Positions 1 to 10,997 are shown, numbered from the stretch's first letter. The stretch is DNA of 64,000 nt from Lucinisca nassula (GCA_963580285.1 OY757024.1:121210045-121274044), one strand, 5' to 3'. Made by a program: numbers and translations. The notes: generated from the sequence alone by a model not told the origin.

Positions 1-1039
1 CTGTATGCTGATGACCTTGTCATCATAGCTGAATCCCTCGAGGAATGTGTCAGGAGGCTCTTGACTTGGAAAGACGCAATGGAGGCGAAAGGGCTGAGAG
101 TGAATGCAGGAAAGACAAAGATCATGATCTGTGTTACAGGTCTGGACCTCTTGCAGAGTACGCCCCAGTTCCCATGCGCTGTATGTCGCACTGGAGTGGG
201 CAGCAATAGTATCTTTTGTAATGGCTGCAAGTTCTGGGTGCACAAGAAATGCAGTGGGCTCAAACGCTTGATAGAGGACCCTGATTACAGGTGTACACGG
301 TGCCAAGGAACTGCACGCCCCTTAGATGGCAGACCACAGAGGGAAGTCCAAGTCGGATCCCACAAGCTGGAGGTTGTAGCTTCCTTCTGCTACCTAGGTG
401 ATATGCTTTCTGCAGCGGGGGGTTCGACCTTTCAACAACATCACGTGTGAAAATAGCCTGGAAGAAATTCAAGGAGTTGCTACCAGTTCTCTCTTCCCGC
501 CACCTCTCGTTCAAGACACGTGGCCGTGTGTATAGCTCTTGTGTGCGGAGCGCAATGCTCCATGCCAGTGAGACATGGCCATTGACAAAGCCAAACCTCC
601 AACATCTACAGCGAAATGACAGGGCAATGATCAGACAGATCTGCAATGTCAAGCCACAGGACACTGTCACCATCAGGTCCGGTGAGTTACTTGAGCGTCT
701 TGGCATTGAGGACCTGGACCTCATCCTGAAAGAAAGAAGACTTCGCTGGTATGGACATGTGGAGCGCTCAAACGGTGTAGTCAAGACTGCCTGTGACATA
801 CAGGTAAGTGGAAAGCGGGGGCCAGGAAGGCCCAAGATGACCTGGAAGCAGCTAACAGAAAGAGATTGCAGAGAATGGAAGCTCTCTGCTATCGATCCTC
901 ATGATAGACAAGCCTGGAGATCTGGTGTAAGATCTGCCATGCGTGCAGCAAGCCAGCTACCTGGAAGGGGGCCCACTTATGTGGACGTTGCCCCTGTACC
1001 TGCACGTTAATCAAAAATCCGTTGATGATGATGATGATG
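1..1039 (+). mobile_element. Non-LTR retrotransposon (LINE) RT fragment, copy 1, frameshifted
   Basis: This is the 3' part of a LINE reverse-transcriptase gene that enters from the left edge. The first bases encode LYADD, the RT catalytic motif. A C4HC3 PHD-like zinc finger follows (CAVC, then CNGC, HKKC, CTRC), and then a thumb/C-terminal region with YLGDMLS, ETWPLTKPNL and LRWYGHVER. The reading frame breaks near position 421, where the copy at 17106-18118 is continuous: the first frame runs to 450 and the second from 447 to 1010. The 3' end is the sequence AATCAAAAATCCGTTGATG followed by a short GATGAT tail at about 1020-1039. That tail abuts a 130-bp satellite array, so the LINE inserted into the array. 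The protein would be an RNA-templated DNA polymerase for target-primed integration; this copy is dead. The clade is uncertain (RTE-like or a neighbour). Confidence 0.85.
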
Positions 1040-2583
1040 CCCCTCCACTTCATAAAATGCTTTATAGCTCAGAAACCTTACAGATCCCAACCCCTAAACC
1101 ATATATATTCTTGTTCCTTATGATAAGATGCATTAAGTGACACCAACCTGGGGGTCCCCCTGTATGTACCGGGGACACGCCCTGCCCCCTCCATTTCATA
1201 AAATGCCATTTATCTCAGAAACCATTCAGATCCCCAACCCTAAACTATATATATTCTTGTGTCTTATGCTAAGATGCATTAAGTGATACCAACCTGGGGG
1301 TCCCTCGGGATGTGCCAGGGACATGCCCCACCCCCTCCACTTCATAAAATGCCATTTATCTCAGAAACCATTGAGATCCCCACCCCTAAACCATATATAT
1401 TCTTGTTCCTTATGATAAGATGGACTCAGTGACACCAACCTGGGGGTCCCCCGGGATGTGCCGGGGCCATGCCCCACCCCCTCCACTTCATAAAAGTCCC
1501 AATATCCCAGTAACCTTACAGATCCCCACCCCTAAACCATATATATTCTCGTTCATTATGATAAGCCGCATTCAGTGACACCACACTGGGGGTCCCCAGG
1601 GATGTTCTGGGGCCATGCCCCACCCCCTCCAAATCATAATATCACAATATCTTGGAAACCTTACAGATCCCCACCCCTAAACCATATATATATGCTTGTT
1701 CCTTATGATAAGACACATTCGTTGACTCCAACCTGGGGGTCTCCCAGGGCCTTGCCCCACCCCTGCACTTCAGAAAAGGCCTTATATCTCAGAAACTGGT
1801 CAGAGCCCCACCTCTAAACCATATATATTCATCTTCCTTATGATAAGACGCATTCAGTGACACCAACTTGTGAGTCCCTGGGGACTGCCCGGGCCATGCC
1901 CCACCGCTTGACTTCATTAAAAGCCATATATCTCAGAAATCGTTCCGCTCCCCACCCCTAAACCATATATAATCTTGTTCCTTATGATAATACTTGTTCA
2001 GTCACACCAACTTGGGGGTCTCTTTTTGCTGATGCTATGTGCCCCGCACTTCCTCTTTATAAAAGGCCATATATTTCAGAAACCATTCAAATCCCCACCC
2101 CATAATCATATATGTTCTTGTTCCTTATTATTAGCAGGGGCCTTTCCACTTCATAAAAGGGCCTCATATCTCGGAAACTGTTCAGATTCCCACCCCTAAA
2201 CCATATATATATACTTGGTCCGTATGATAAGACACATTTAGGGACAACAATCTTTGGCTTTCCTGGGATCAACAGGGCATGCTCCAACCCCTCCACTGTT
2301 TAAGAGGCCTTAAATATCCAGCCATACAGATCCCCACTGCTAAACCATCCTAGTGTGATAAGACACATTTAGTGATAACCAACCAGGGCTCCATTGGGTC
2401 CATGCCCCATACCTCTACTTCATAAAAGGCCTAATGTTTCATATACTGAATCCACATGGGTGCTCGTTTGGATATGGGGGTTCTCTTGGCAGATTAAAAT
2501 GATATCATGTTAAAATACATGGCTGCAATTGGGCAGTGCCCACCTGAGCTCTGGTGAGCATAGTGGCCCATGGGCCTCTTGTT
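1040..2583 (+). repeat. Tandem array of ~130-bp units ending in a 3' terminal hairpin
   Basis: About ten diverged units share the phrases CCCCACCCCCTCCACTTCAT, CTCAGAAACC, ATCCCCACCCCTAAACCATA and CTTATGATAAGACGCATT. The array ends in a short palindrome (GGCCCA/TGGGCC at 2565-2576) followed by TCTTGTT. The same core and the same 3' end recur at about 3590-5186 and 28985-29415. I read it as the tandem-repeat core and 3' terminus of a non-autonomous, pearl/HINE-like element whose 5' end lies left of the LINE insertion or of the window. No coding potential. Confidence 0.8.
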
Positions 2584-2700
2584 TCTGGATGGACTTTTTA
2601 AAGTAACCATGCAGAAATGTTTACCTTTGAACAATATATGATTAGTAGTGTGCAAGACCAAAGTCCATCCCTCTAATATCAAGGTCATACCTAGAGGTCA
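2584..2700 (+). repeat. Left part of a ~155-bp GGTCAAAGGTCA unit, split by SINE-like repeats
   Basis: The stretch resembles units seen at 7840-8360 (ATGGATTTT, GCAGAAATGTTTA, AAGGTCATAC, TAGAGGTCA). It resumes at 3160-3222 (TAGAGGTCAAAGATC, GTCAATAACTTTTTTATT). The 2701-3160 repeats interrupt it. The same unit follows each AGCTCACC-family 3' end in this region (5187-5341 and 10119-10235). Confidence 0.6.
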
Positions 2701-3160
2701 AGGGCCCCAGTCCATAGGGGCTTGAAGAAATATATGGGCTGCATGATGCTTCCATGCAGAGCTGAATCTGGCCTGCACACTAGTACTAGTAAACCGCTTA
2801 GAGGATCTAAGCCTGTCCAGGAACCGCGGTGCGAGGCGGACCCTCCATGCTAAGATACCCTATTTGTTTCATTGGGGGCCCCCACCCATAGGGGCTTGAA
2901 GAAATATATGGGCTGCATGATGCTTCCACGCAGAGCTGAATCTGGCCCGCACACTAGTCTAGTAAACTGCTTAGAGGATCTAAGCCTGTCCAGGAACCGC
3001 GGTGCGAGGCAGACCATCCATGCTAATAAACCCTATTGGTTTCATTTGGCAACAGGGTTTGAGATGTCATTTCATCTCAATGTCGGGTAAAAGTCTCACA
3101 AAATCGGAAGCAATGACTTTTACAATGTTGATGGGGACATTAAACCTCAAATCAAACCAA
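2701..3160 (-). repeat. SINE-like dispersed repeat, two partial tandem copies
   Basis: Two near-identical stretches (about 2701-2880 and 2881-3160) contain ATAGGGGCTTGAAGAAATAT, GCATGATGCTTCCA, AGAGGATCTAAGCCTGTCCA and, in the second, the tail GACATTAAACCTCAAATCAA. The same family lies in the other orientation at 28361-28660, 50452, 50965 and 51594, and is split at 11540-11624 / 26727-26880. No protein is encoded. A SINE or LINE tail is likely because it ends in AAACCTCAAATCAAAC. Confidence 0.65.
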
Positions 3161-3222
3161 AACCTAGAGGTCAAAGATCAAAAAAGATGCCTTTTTTGTG
3201 TACAGTCAATAACTTTTTTATT

Positions 3223-5186
3223 AGCTCACCAGTGCCGAAGGCTCCGGGGGAGCTTATAGGATAGGCAGTTGTCGGTCGGCGTCTGTGTCGTCTGCGTCGT
3301 CTGTGTCGTTGTGTAATGTCAACACTTGTCAATATCTTCTCCTCTGAAGCCACTGGGCCGATTGGGCCCAAATTTTATCTGTAGCATCCTTGGGCTGGGG
3401 GATTGAAAGTTTGTGTTTTTTTTTATGAAAATCGGCTCATTATTCTGGTTGCTATGGCAACTTAGAGTTTCCATAGACTTACAATGTGGAAAATTGAAAA
3501 ATGGCATTTATTGCCAAGTCATTGCAGATATTTTGACAAAACTTTTATAGAAATGTTTCTTGAGTAAACTTCTCTCAGCCGTATGCTTTTATGCCAACCT
3601 TAAGGTCCCCCAGGTTGTGCTTGGGCCATGCCCCACCCCCTCCACTTCATAAAAGGCCATAAAGCACAGAAACCATTCAGATCCCGACCCCTAAACCATA
3701 TATATTCTTGTTCCTATTGATAAGACGCATTCAGTGACACCAACCTAGGGGTCCTCAGGGATGCGCTGAGGCCATGCCCCACCCCCTCCACTTAATAAAA
3801 GGCCCAATATATTGGAAACCATTCAGATCCCCACCCCTAAACCATATATATTCTTGTTCCTTATGATAAGACCCATTCAGTGACATCAACCTGGGAGTCC
3901 CCGGGATGCGCCTGGGCCATGCCCCACTCCCTCCATTTCATAAAAGGCCCAATATCTCAGAAACCTCACAGATCCCCGCCCCTAAACCATATATATTCTT
4001 GAGCCTTATGATAAGACACATTCATTGACACCAACCTGGGGGTCCTCAGGGATGGGCCGGGGCCTTGCCCCACCCCTTCACTTCACAAAAGGCCATATAT
4101 TTCAGAAACCGTTAAGATCCTCACCCCTAAACCATATATAATCTTGTTCATTATGATATGACGCATTCAGTGATACCAACCTGGGGGTCCCCAGGGATGT
4201 GCTGGGGCCATTCCCCACCTTTTCCATTTCATAATCTCACAATATCTCGGAAACCCTACAGATGGCTTCCCCCTAAACCATATATATTCTTGTTTCTTAT
4301 GATAAGACACATTCATTGAAACCAACCAGGGAGTCTCCTGGGGCCTTGCCCCACCCCTCCACTTCACAAAAGGCCTTATATCTCAGAAACTGTTCTTAGC
4401 CCCACCCTAAACCATATATATTCATCTTTCTTATGATAAGACGCATTCAGTGACACCAGCTTGGGAGTTCCCGTGGCATGCCCAGGCCATGCCCCATCGC
4501 TTTACTTCATTAAAAGCCATATATCTCAGAAATAGCTCAGATCCCCACCCCTAAACCATATACTTGTTCCTTATGATAAGACTCGTTCAATCACACCAAC
4601 CTGGGGGTCTCTTTGTGCTGAGGCAATGTGCCCCGCCCTTCCACTTCATAAAAGGCTTTATATTTCTGAAGCCATTTAAATCCCCACCCCATAATCATAT
4701 ATGTTCTTGTTCCTTATTATTAGCACACCTACTGTAGGGGGGTCCACAGGGCCATTCCTATCCTTTCCACTTCATAAAAGGGCCTCAAATCTGAGAATCA
4801 GATTCCAACCCTTAAACCATATATATACTTGGTCCTTATGATAAGACACATTTAGGGACAACAATCTTAGGCTTTCCTGGGATCAACAGGGCATGCCCCA
4901 ACCCCTGCACCACTTAAGAGGCCTTACAGATCCCCACTGCTAAACCATATATATTCTTGTTCCTAAGACGCATTTAGTGATACCAAGCAGGGCTCCATTG
5001 GGTCAATGCCCCACCCCCTCTACTTCATAAAAGGCCTAATGTTACAGATACTGAGTCCACATGGCTGCTCATTTGGACATGGGGGTTCATTTAGTAGATT
5101 AAAATGATATCATGTTAAAATACATGGCTGCCATTGGGCAGTGCCCACCTGAGCTCTGGTGAGCATAGTGGCCCATGGGCCTCTTG
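3223..5186 (+). mobile_element. Hairpin-capped non-autonomous element with ~130-bp tandem core
   Basis: The 5' end is an imperfect hairpin with arms AGCTCACC (3223-3230) and GGGGGAGCT (about 3246-3254). A run of GTCGTCTG-type repeats follows, then about 280 bp of unique sequence, then a 130-bp tandem array at 3590-5040, and a 3' end with GGCCCA/TGGGCC and CTCTTGTT at about 5169-5186. The architecture matches tandem-core pearl/HINE (Helentron-related) elements of bivalves; the assignment is by structure, not by a search. There is no ORF of note. Confidence 0.65.
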
Positions 5187-5341
5187 TTTTTTGATGGATT
5201 ATGAAATTACTTGGCAGAAATGTGAACCATCATGAGGTGATGTGTTGTACCTCAAAGATGAAGGCCATACTTAGAGGTCAAAGGTAAAAAAGGGCTTTTT
5301 GTGTATGGTCAATAACTTTCTTATTTCTCTATGAACTTTTT
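5187..5341 (+). repeat. Single ~155-bp GGTCAAAGGTCA unit between two hairpin elements
   Basis: It contains ATGGATTATGAAATTACTTG, GCAGAAATGTGAACCATCAT, TAGAGGTCAAAGGTAAAAAA and GTCAATAACTTTCTTATTTC, as in the four-unit array at 7840-8360. It sits exactly between the 3' end of one element and the 5' hairpin of the next. Confidence 0.65.
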
Positions 5342-6269
5342 AGCTCACCTGAGCACAAAGTGCTCAAGGTGAGTTATTGTGATCGGTCTTTGTCCGTCGT
5401 CCGTGCGTGCATCTGTTGTCAACTTTTGCTTTAAATGACTTCTTCTCCAAAACTGCTGAACAGAATTTGAAATAATTTCACAGGAATGTTCCTTGGGTGA
5501 CCCTCTACCAAAATTGCTCAAATGGTTCTGCTTGGGTGAACAAGATGGCCACCAGAGCTAAAAATAGAAAAACCTTTAAACAACTTCTTCTCCTTTACCA
5601 GTGCATGGATTTTGAAATAATTTCACAGGAATGTTCCTTGGATGACCCTCTACCAAAAGTGCTCAAATCGTTCCGCTTGGGTGAACAAGATGGCCGCCAG
5701 AGCTAAAAATAGAAAAACCTTTAAACGACTCCTTCTCCTAAACCAGTTCATGGATTTTAAAATAATTTCACAGGAATGTTCCTTGGTTGACCTTCTACCA
5801 AAATTGCTCAAAATGTCCCACTGGGATTACAAGATGGCCGCCAGAGCTTAAAATAGAAAAACATTTAAACGACTTCTTCTCCTCCTTAACCAATGCATGG
5901 ATTTTGAAATAATTTCACAGCAAGGTTCCTTTGGTGACTCTCTACCAAAAATGCTCAAACTGTTCCGCTCGGATGAACAAGATGGCCGCCAGAGCTAAAA
6001 ATAGGAAAACCTTTAAATGACTTCTTCTTAACCAGTGAATGGATTTCAAAATAATTTCACAGGAATGTTCCTTGGGTGACCTTCTACCAAAATTGCTCAA
6101 ATTGTTCTGCTCGGATGAACAAGATGGCCGCCAGAGCTAAAAATAGGAAAATCTTTAAATGACTTCTCCTTAACAAGTGAATCGATTACAAAATACTTTC
6201 CTTGGGTGACCTTCTACCAAAATTGCTCAAATTGTTCCTCTCGGATGAACAAGATGGCCGCCAGAAACG

Positions 6270-6780
6270 CCAGAGTAAAGTTTCGAGAATCAACGTCCGC
6301 CAAAAATTAACAGAGTTATGCCCCTTTGAAATTTTTGTAAACATTTTCGTTTCCGGATAACTCCTCCTACAGTTTTCATGCGATCAAGTTGAAACTTGGT
6401 AGGTAGTAAGACCATGATGTGTAGATGTGCATAAAGTTTCGAGAATCAATGTCCGCCAAATATTAACAGAGTTATGCCCTTTTGAAATTTTTGTAAACAT
6501 TTTCGTTTCCGGAAAACTCCTCCTACAGTTTTCATCTGATCAAGCTGAAACTTGGTAGTTAGTAAGACCATGATGTGTAGATGTGCGTAAAGTTTCGAGA
6601 ATCAACGTCCGCCAAATATTAACAGAGTTATGCCCCTTTGAATTTTTTGTAAACATTTTCGTTTCCGGATAACTCCTCCTACAGTTTTCATCCGATCAAG
6701 CTGAAACTTGGTAGGTAGTAAGACCATGATGTGTAGATGTGCGTAAAGTTTCGAGAATTATCGGGTTAAAGGTTAAGCAA
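6270..6780 (+). repeat. Three tandem ~155-bp units inside the composite element
   Basis: Each unit carries AAAGTTTCGAGAATCAACGT, CAGAGTTATGCCCCTTTGAA, TCGTTTCCGGATAACTCCTC and AAACTTGGTAGGTAGTAAGA. The last unit breaks off at about 6755 (GAGAATTATCGGG). No coding content. Confidence 0.75.
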
Positions 6781-7080
6781 ATGCTATAAGTGCTCGTTTT
6801 TATGTGTTGTAAATAACTGATGAGTTTAATTCTAGTTCTAAGCTGTCTGCTGTGGAAAGAGCAATACAGGGAAAAGGAAGAAAGCTCTGTGATGCCCTAG
6901 CTCTGGCTTGGCACTGTGCATGCTCTTCACCCATTGAAACTTGAAAAATAGTTCCACCATCAATGAATACTGTTTTCAGGTTTCAGTCTACCAAATATGA
7001 ATTTGCCATGGGTGTATAATGCCCCGCTTGCGGAGCTCTTGTTAAAAAATAAATTGGTATAAACTAAAAAGAAAAAATAA
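6781..7080. other. Unclassified sequence inside the nested region
   Basis: I recognise neither a repeat family nor an exon here, apart from the start of the next array. ORFs crossing it are not supported by any motif. Confidence 0.4.
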
Positions 7081-7084
7081 GCAA

Positions 7085-9070
7085 CAAATGTTTGGAGCTC
7101 AAATCTAAATAGAATTTGGAGACTTAGGTGGGGAAGAACTGGGCCGGCCCGTTTCTTCCCCACCCCAGATTTTGCTGTTTACAAAAAATTCTTGTGATAA
7201 ATTTTCTTTGCTTTTTAAGACATAAATCGGTATAAACTAAACGGAAATAATAAGCAACAAATGTTTGGAGCTGAAATCTAAATATAATTTGGAGACTTGG
7301 GGTGGGGAAGAACTGGGCCGGCCCATTTCTTTCCCACCATAGATTTTTCTGTTTACAAAAAATTCTTGTGATAAATTTTCTTCGCTTTGTAAGACATAAA
7401 TTGGTATATTCTAAAAAGATATAATGAGCAACAAATGTTTGGAGCTCAAATCTAAATAGAATTTGGGACGGGGGCTGGGGAAGAACTGGGCCAGCCCGTT
7501 TCTCCCCCACCCCAGATTTTTCTGTTTACAAAAACTTCTTGTGATAATTATGTCTCCCCCGAAAAAAATTTTTTCGGAGAGACATATTGATTTTCCCCCG
7601 GGCGTCTGTCTGTCTGTCTGTCCGTCTGTCACACATTCGTGTTCGTTCTATAACTTGAAAACCGTTTGAGCTATCTTCACGAAACTTGGTATAATTATAA
7701 ATCAGCATTAGACAACGTGCAGTGCACAAGATTTATAACTCTCGCATTTATACTTTTTGAATTATCTCCCTTGGAAGTTTGTTGGTATGTATATATGTAT
7801 GGGCAAATCGTGTCCGGTAAATCACTTTCTTTTTTTCAGATGGATTTTAAAATTACTTGGCAGAAATATTAACAACCATAAGACGATATGTGGTGCGCAT
7901 GAATCAGGTCAGTTCCTCAAAGGTCATGGTCATACTTAGAGGTCAAAGGTCAAAAAAGGGGCCTTTTTTTCGTATTTGGTCAATAACTTTCTTACATTTT
8001 GAGATTGATTTTAAAATTATTTGGCAGAAATATTAACAACCATGAGACGATGTGTTGTGTGCATCAGGCAGGTCAGTACCTCGAAGGTCAAGGTCATACT
8101 TAGAGGTCAAAGGTAAAAAAGGGGCCTTTTTTCGTGTTTTGTCAATAACTTTCTTATTTTGAGATGGATTTTAAAATAACTTGGCAGAAATGTTAACAAC
8201 CATGAGAAGATGTGTGGTGTGCATCAGGCAGGTCAGTACCTCGAAGGTCAAGGTCATACTTAGAGGTCAAAGGTCAAAAAAGGGGCTTTTTTTTTCGTGT
8301 TTTGTCAATAACTTTCTTATTTTGAGATGGATTTTGAAATCACTTGGCAGAAATGTTAACATATATCTGTTCAGTTAATACCAATTTATGTCTTTAAAAG
8401 CAAAGGAAATTTATCACAAGAATTTTTAGTAAACAAAAAAATCTGGGGTGGGGAAGAAAGGGGCCGGCCAAGTTCTTCCCCACCCCCAGTCTCCAAATTC
8501 TATTAAGATTTGAGCTCCAAACAGTCGTTGGTTATTACATCTGTTTATTTTATACCAATTTATGTCTTAAATAGCAAAGGAAATTTATCACCAGAATTAT
8601 TAGTAAGCAGAAACATATGGGGTGGGGAAGAACTGGGCCGGCCCATTTCTTCCCCACCCCAGCCTCCAAATTCTATTGATATCAGAGCTCCAAACATTTG
8701 TTGCTTGTTATATCTTTTTAGTCCATACCAATTTTTTTCCTAAAAAGCAAAGGAAATTTATCACAAGAATTATTAGTAAACAGAACCATCTCGGGTTGGG
8801 AAGAACTGGGCTGGCCCAGTTCTTCCCCATTTTCCGAATTCTATTGAAATTTAAGGGCCAAACATTTGTTGCCTATTATATCTCTGTAGTTAATACCAAA
8901 TTATGTCTTTAAATGTGAAGAAAATTTATCACAAGAATTTTTAGTAAACAGAAAAATCTGGGGTGGGGAAGAACTAGGCCGGCCCAGTTCTTCCCCGGGG
9001 AAGAAATGGGCCGGCCCAGTTCTTCCCCACCCCCATTTTCCAAATCAAAGTTAGATTGGAGCACTAAAGA
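7085..9070. repeat. Inverted arrays of palindromic GGGGAAGAACTGGG units
   Basis: Three units at 7085-7530 and four at 8395-9065 run in opposite orientations around a central insertion (7549-8370). Each has a palindrome built from GGGGAAGAACTGGGCC and its complement (GGCCCAGTTCTTCCCC), plus TTCTTGTGATAAATTT and CAAATGTTTGGAGCTCAAAT. Unit length is about 145-190 bp. ORFs here (translations rich in NGPAQFFPT) are translations of the repeat. Confidence 0.7.
7549..8370 (+). mobile_element. Hairpin-headed element with GTCTGTC motif and ~155-bp tandem units
   Basis: The 5' hairpin has arms TATGTCTCC and GGAGAGACATA with an inner stem CCGAAAAAA/TTTTTTCGG (7549-7586). It is followed by GCGTCTGTCTGTCTGTCTGT. 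About four tandem units follow (AGATGGATTTTAAAATTACT, GGTCAAGGTCATACTTAGAG, AGGTCAAAGGTCAAAAAAGG). The 3' boundary is unclear. It sits at the centre of the flanking inverted arrays. Confidence 0.6.
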
Positions 9071-9340
9071 GTTTTTTGCTTATTCATATCTGTTTAGTTA
9101 ATACCAATTAATGTCATAAAAAGCTAAGAAAATCAGAGATACTGAAATTGCGATGAAAATTTCCTTGGCTCTCTGTATATTGTATGGTATAGAGAAAATT
9201 TTGCCATTCACTGTGTAAAGACTCAAAACTAATTCAGAATGGTTTCTTTTCGAATTTTTAACAATTTGTGAGGCATAAATTCACTATGGTTCTAAAAAAT
9301 TTCAGGTGGGGAAGAAACTGACTGGATGGGGAAGAACTGT
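9071..9340. other. AT-rich unclassified spacer
   Basis: The sequence is AT-rich with no recognised repeat unit except the trailing GGGGAAGAACTG at 9328-9340. I see no gene. Confidence 0.4.
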
Positions 9341-9659
9341 TGAATGGATTTTGAAATAACTGCACAAGAATGATACTTGATGGACCCTACCAAAATTGTT
9401 CAAACTGCTCTGCTCGGATGAAAGAGATGGCCACCAGGGCTAAAAATAGGAAAGAAACCTTTAAACGACTTCTGGCCCTTAACCAGTTGATGGATTTCGA
9501 TATAATTTCACAGGAATGTTTCATGGGTGACCCTCTATTTAAATTGTTAAAACAATTCTGCTTGGATGAAAAAGGTAGCCGCTAGAGCTAATAATAGAAA
9601 AACTTTTAAATAACTTCTCATGCTTAACCAGTGGATGGATTTCGAATTATTTCATTATG

Positions 9660-9914
9660 ATAACACACCTGTGTACATAGTGCATTTTTCATATCTCCAT
9701 AATGGCAACTTTTCTGATGAAAATCCATGATATTTTTCTTATCAATGCTCAAAACATAGGATGGTGGTCGTTAGAACGTGGCCGTTCTAATGAGTACCCA
9801 CAACCTATGTCTTGGTGTAGAAATAAGAAAAATAATGTATACCCCCATAAACCCCAGTTTTCTCTATATGGAGTGGGGTTTAGGGGTCTTCATTTCACGG
9901 ACTTGTTCACATGA
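9660..9914. repeat. Degenerate palindromic MITE (GGCGGTTCTAACGAGTACCC family)
   Basis: The arms read TTCTTATCAATGCTCAAAAC and GTAGAAATAAGAAAAATAAT around a centre with CGTTAGAACG and CGTTCTAATGAGTACCCACA. Outer arms contain AACCCCAGTTTTCTC and GTGGGGTTTAGGGG. Better copies are at 40825-41095, 50045-50330 and 54112-54405. Confidence 0.6.
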
Positions 9915-10118
9915 TGTCACAGGAATGTTCCTTGGGTGACCCTCTTCCAAAATTACTCAACCGGTTGTGCTTGGATGAATAAGATGGCTAAAATTATAAA
10001 AACCTCCTTGGGTCAACCAAAATTGCTCAAACCCTCTACTCTACCATATATTACCTACAATTTCATTTGTAAAATATGGATCAGGTAAGCGATCCAGGGC
10101 TATCATGGCCCTCTTGTT

Positions 10119-10235
10119 AAAGTTATGCCCAGAAATGTTCATCTTCATTATATGATGTGCTGCACACAAGACCTAGGTCCATACCTCCAAAGTCAAGGTC
10201 ATACTTAGCGGTCAAAAAGGGGGAGACTTCTGTGT
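10119..10235 (+). repeat. Truncated ~155-bp GGTCAAAGGTCA unit
   Basis: It carries AGAAATGTTCATC, TCAAGGTCATACTTAGCGGT and TCTGTGTTTTGG. It directly follows the CTCTTGTT end of the composite element. Confidence 0.5.
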
Positions 10236-10239
10236 TTTG

Positions 10240-10410
10240 GTAGAAAAACAAATTCTAGTTCTTTAGTATTTTTGCTGGAAAAATGTGAGTAGCTTTTGCA
10301 AATGCAAAAGCTACTCACATTTTTGTAGCAAAAATTTAGCAAATTGCTATTGGCCATATTAAAGGCACAAAGTTTTTTAACAATGTTGTTAGTTTTGAAC
10401 AACTGGCCCC
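10240..10410. repeat. Palindromic MITE, left end lost
   Basis: A perfect inverted repeat has the arm AAAAATGTGAGTAGCTTTTG and its complement around 10276-10324. The right terminus TTTTGAACAACTGGCCC matches the full copy at 63588-63829. It ends about 105 bp upstream of exon A. Confidence 0.75.
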
Positions 10411-10514
10411 AGATATTCTAACAAATATGTCAAGCTGTTATCCCCATTATAAAAATTTGTGTGTAATGTTAAAGGTACTGTGTGTATTAACAGCACTTGT
10501 GGTATACATTTCAG

Positions 10515-10768
10515 TGGTGACGGCCCAGCCAAGAAAGCCAAAGTGTTTCCAGTTATCCATAAAGTGGATCCCAAACTAGTCGCTCACAATGGAAAGAAGG
10601 CTAGCTCCTTTGTTGTCCCTCTTCGTACTCCTGATCCCAAGAGGAAGACCATACAAAAAAGAAGAGTGTATGACAGCCAAGAAGACATTTTTGAAGAGCA
10701 AGAAGAATATTTTCATGACCAGGCCTCACCTTTTGGGGACACATTGTATACACCTGCTCCATTGATAG
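10515..10768 (+). CDS. HFM1: HFM1 exon A (N-terminal region, probable)
   Basis: This is an open exon of 254 nt after an acceptor at 10513-10514 (ACATTTCAG). It starts with one base that completes a codon and ends in phase 1. The product is hydrophilic: a basic start (GDGPAKKAKVFPV), then VVPLRTPDPKRKTIQKRRVY, an acidic stretch (QEDIFEEQEEYF), and TPAPLI at the end. It has no folded helicase domain, as expected for the poorly conserved HFM1 N-terminus; vertebrate HFM1 also has a PAPLI motif there, as I recall it. Its phase fits exon B, and it lies on the same strand upstream. The donor GTTGGC is weak. The exon could belong to another gene, or exons could be missing between A and B. An alternative acceptor lies at about 10493. 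Confidence 0.6.
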
Positions 10769-10790
10769 GTTGGCATATAGTTCGAATTAC

Positions 10791-10997
10791 ACCACAACCT
10801 CTTTATAACAAAATTGATGGGGTCCAAGGCAGAAACCGTGTTAGTTGTTATATCCAAACCAAAATGTATAGATTATATAGAAAAACGAACATTTATCGTC
10901 GTTTTCTATATAATCTATAGATTTTTGGGATCCATTTGAAACCATTTTATATCGAAAATCATGTTTTTATGAACTGTGTTATAATGAGGTTGTGGTT
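10791..10997. repeat. Small MITE with hairpin, 22 bp after exon A
   Basis: Terminal inverted repeats read ACCACAACCTCTTTATAACA on the left and its near complement (TGTTATAATGAGGTTGTGGT) on the right. An inner hairpin has arms ATAGATTATATAGAAAA and TTTTCTATATAATCTATAG (about 10868-10919). Confidence 0.75.

Larger units (their letters stand above)
5342..10118 (+). mobile_element. Composite AGCTCACC-family hairpin element with nested insertions
   Basis: The 5' hairpin at 5342-5375 has outer arms AGCTCACCT/AGGTGAG and inner arms GAGCAC/GTGCTC, followed by TTTGTCCGTCGTCCGTG. The core of about 145-bp units (AAGATGGCCGCCAGAGCTAA, TTTCACAGGAATGTTCCTTG) runs 5480-6260, is interrupted by other repeats (about 6270-9330), then resumes at 9340-10060. 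The 3' end is GATCCAGGGC then GGCCCTCTTGTT at 10091-10118. The same satellite on both sides of the interruption is the reason for calling one element with nested material. Confidence 0.6.

Noticed and set aside
7411..7729. ORFs with TDGQTDRQT-like sequence
   Set aside because: These are translations of the GTCTGTC motif next to an element hairpin.
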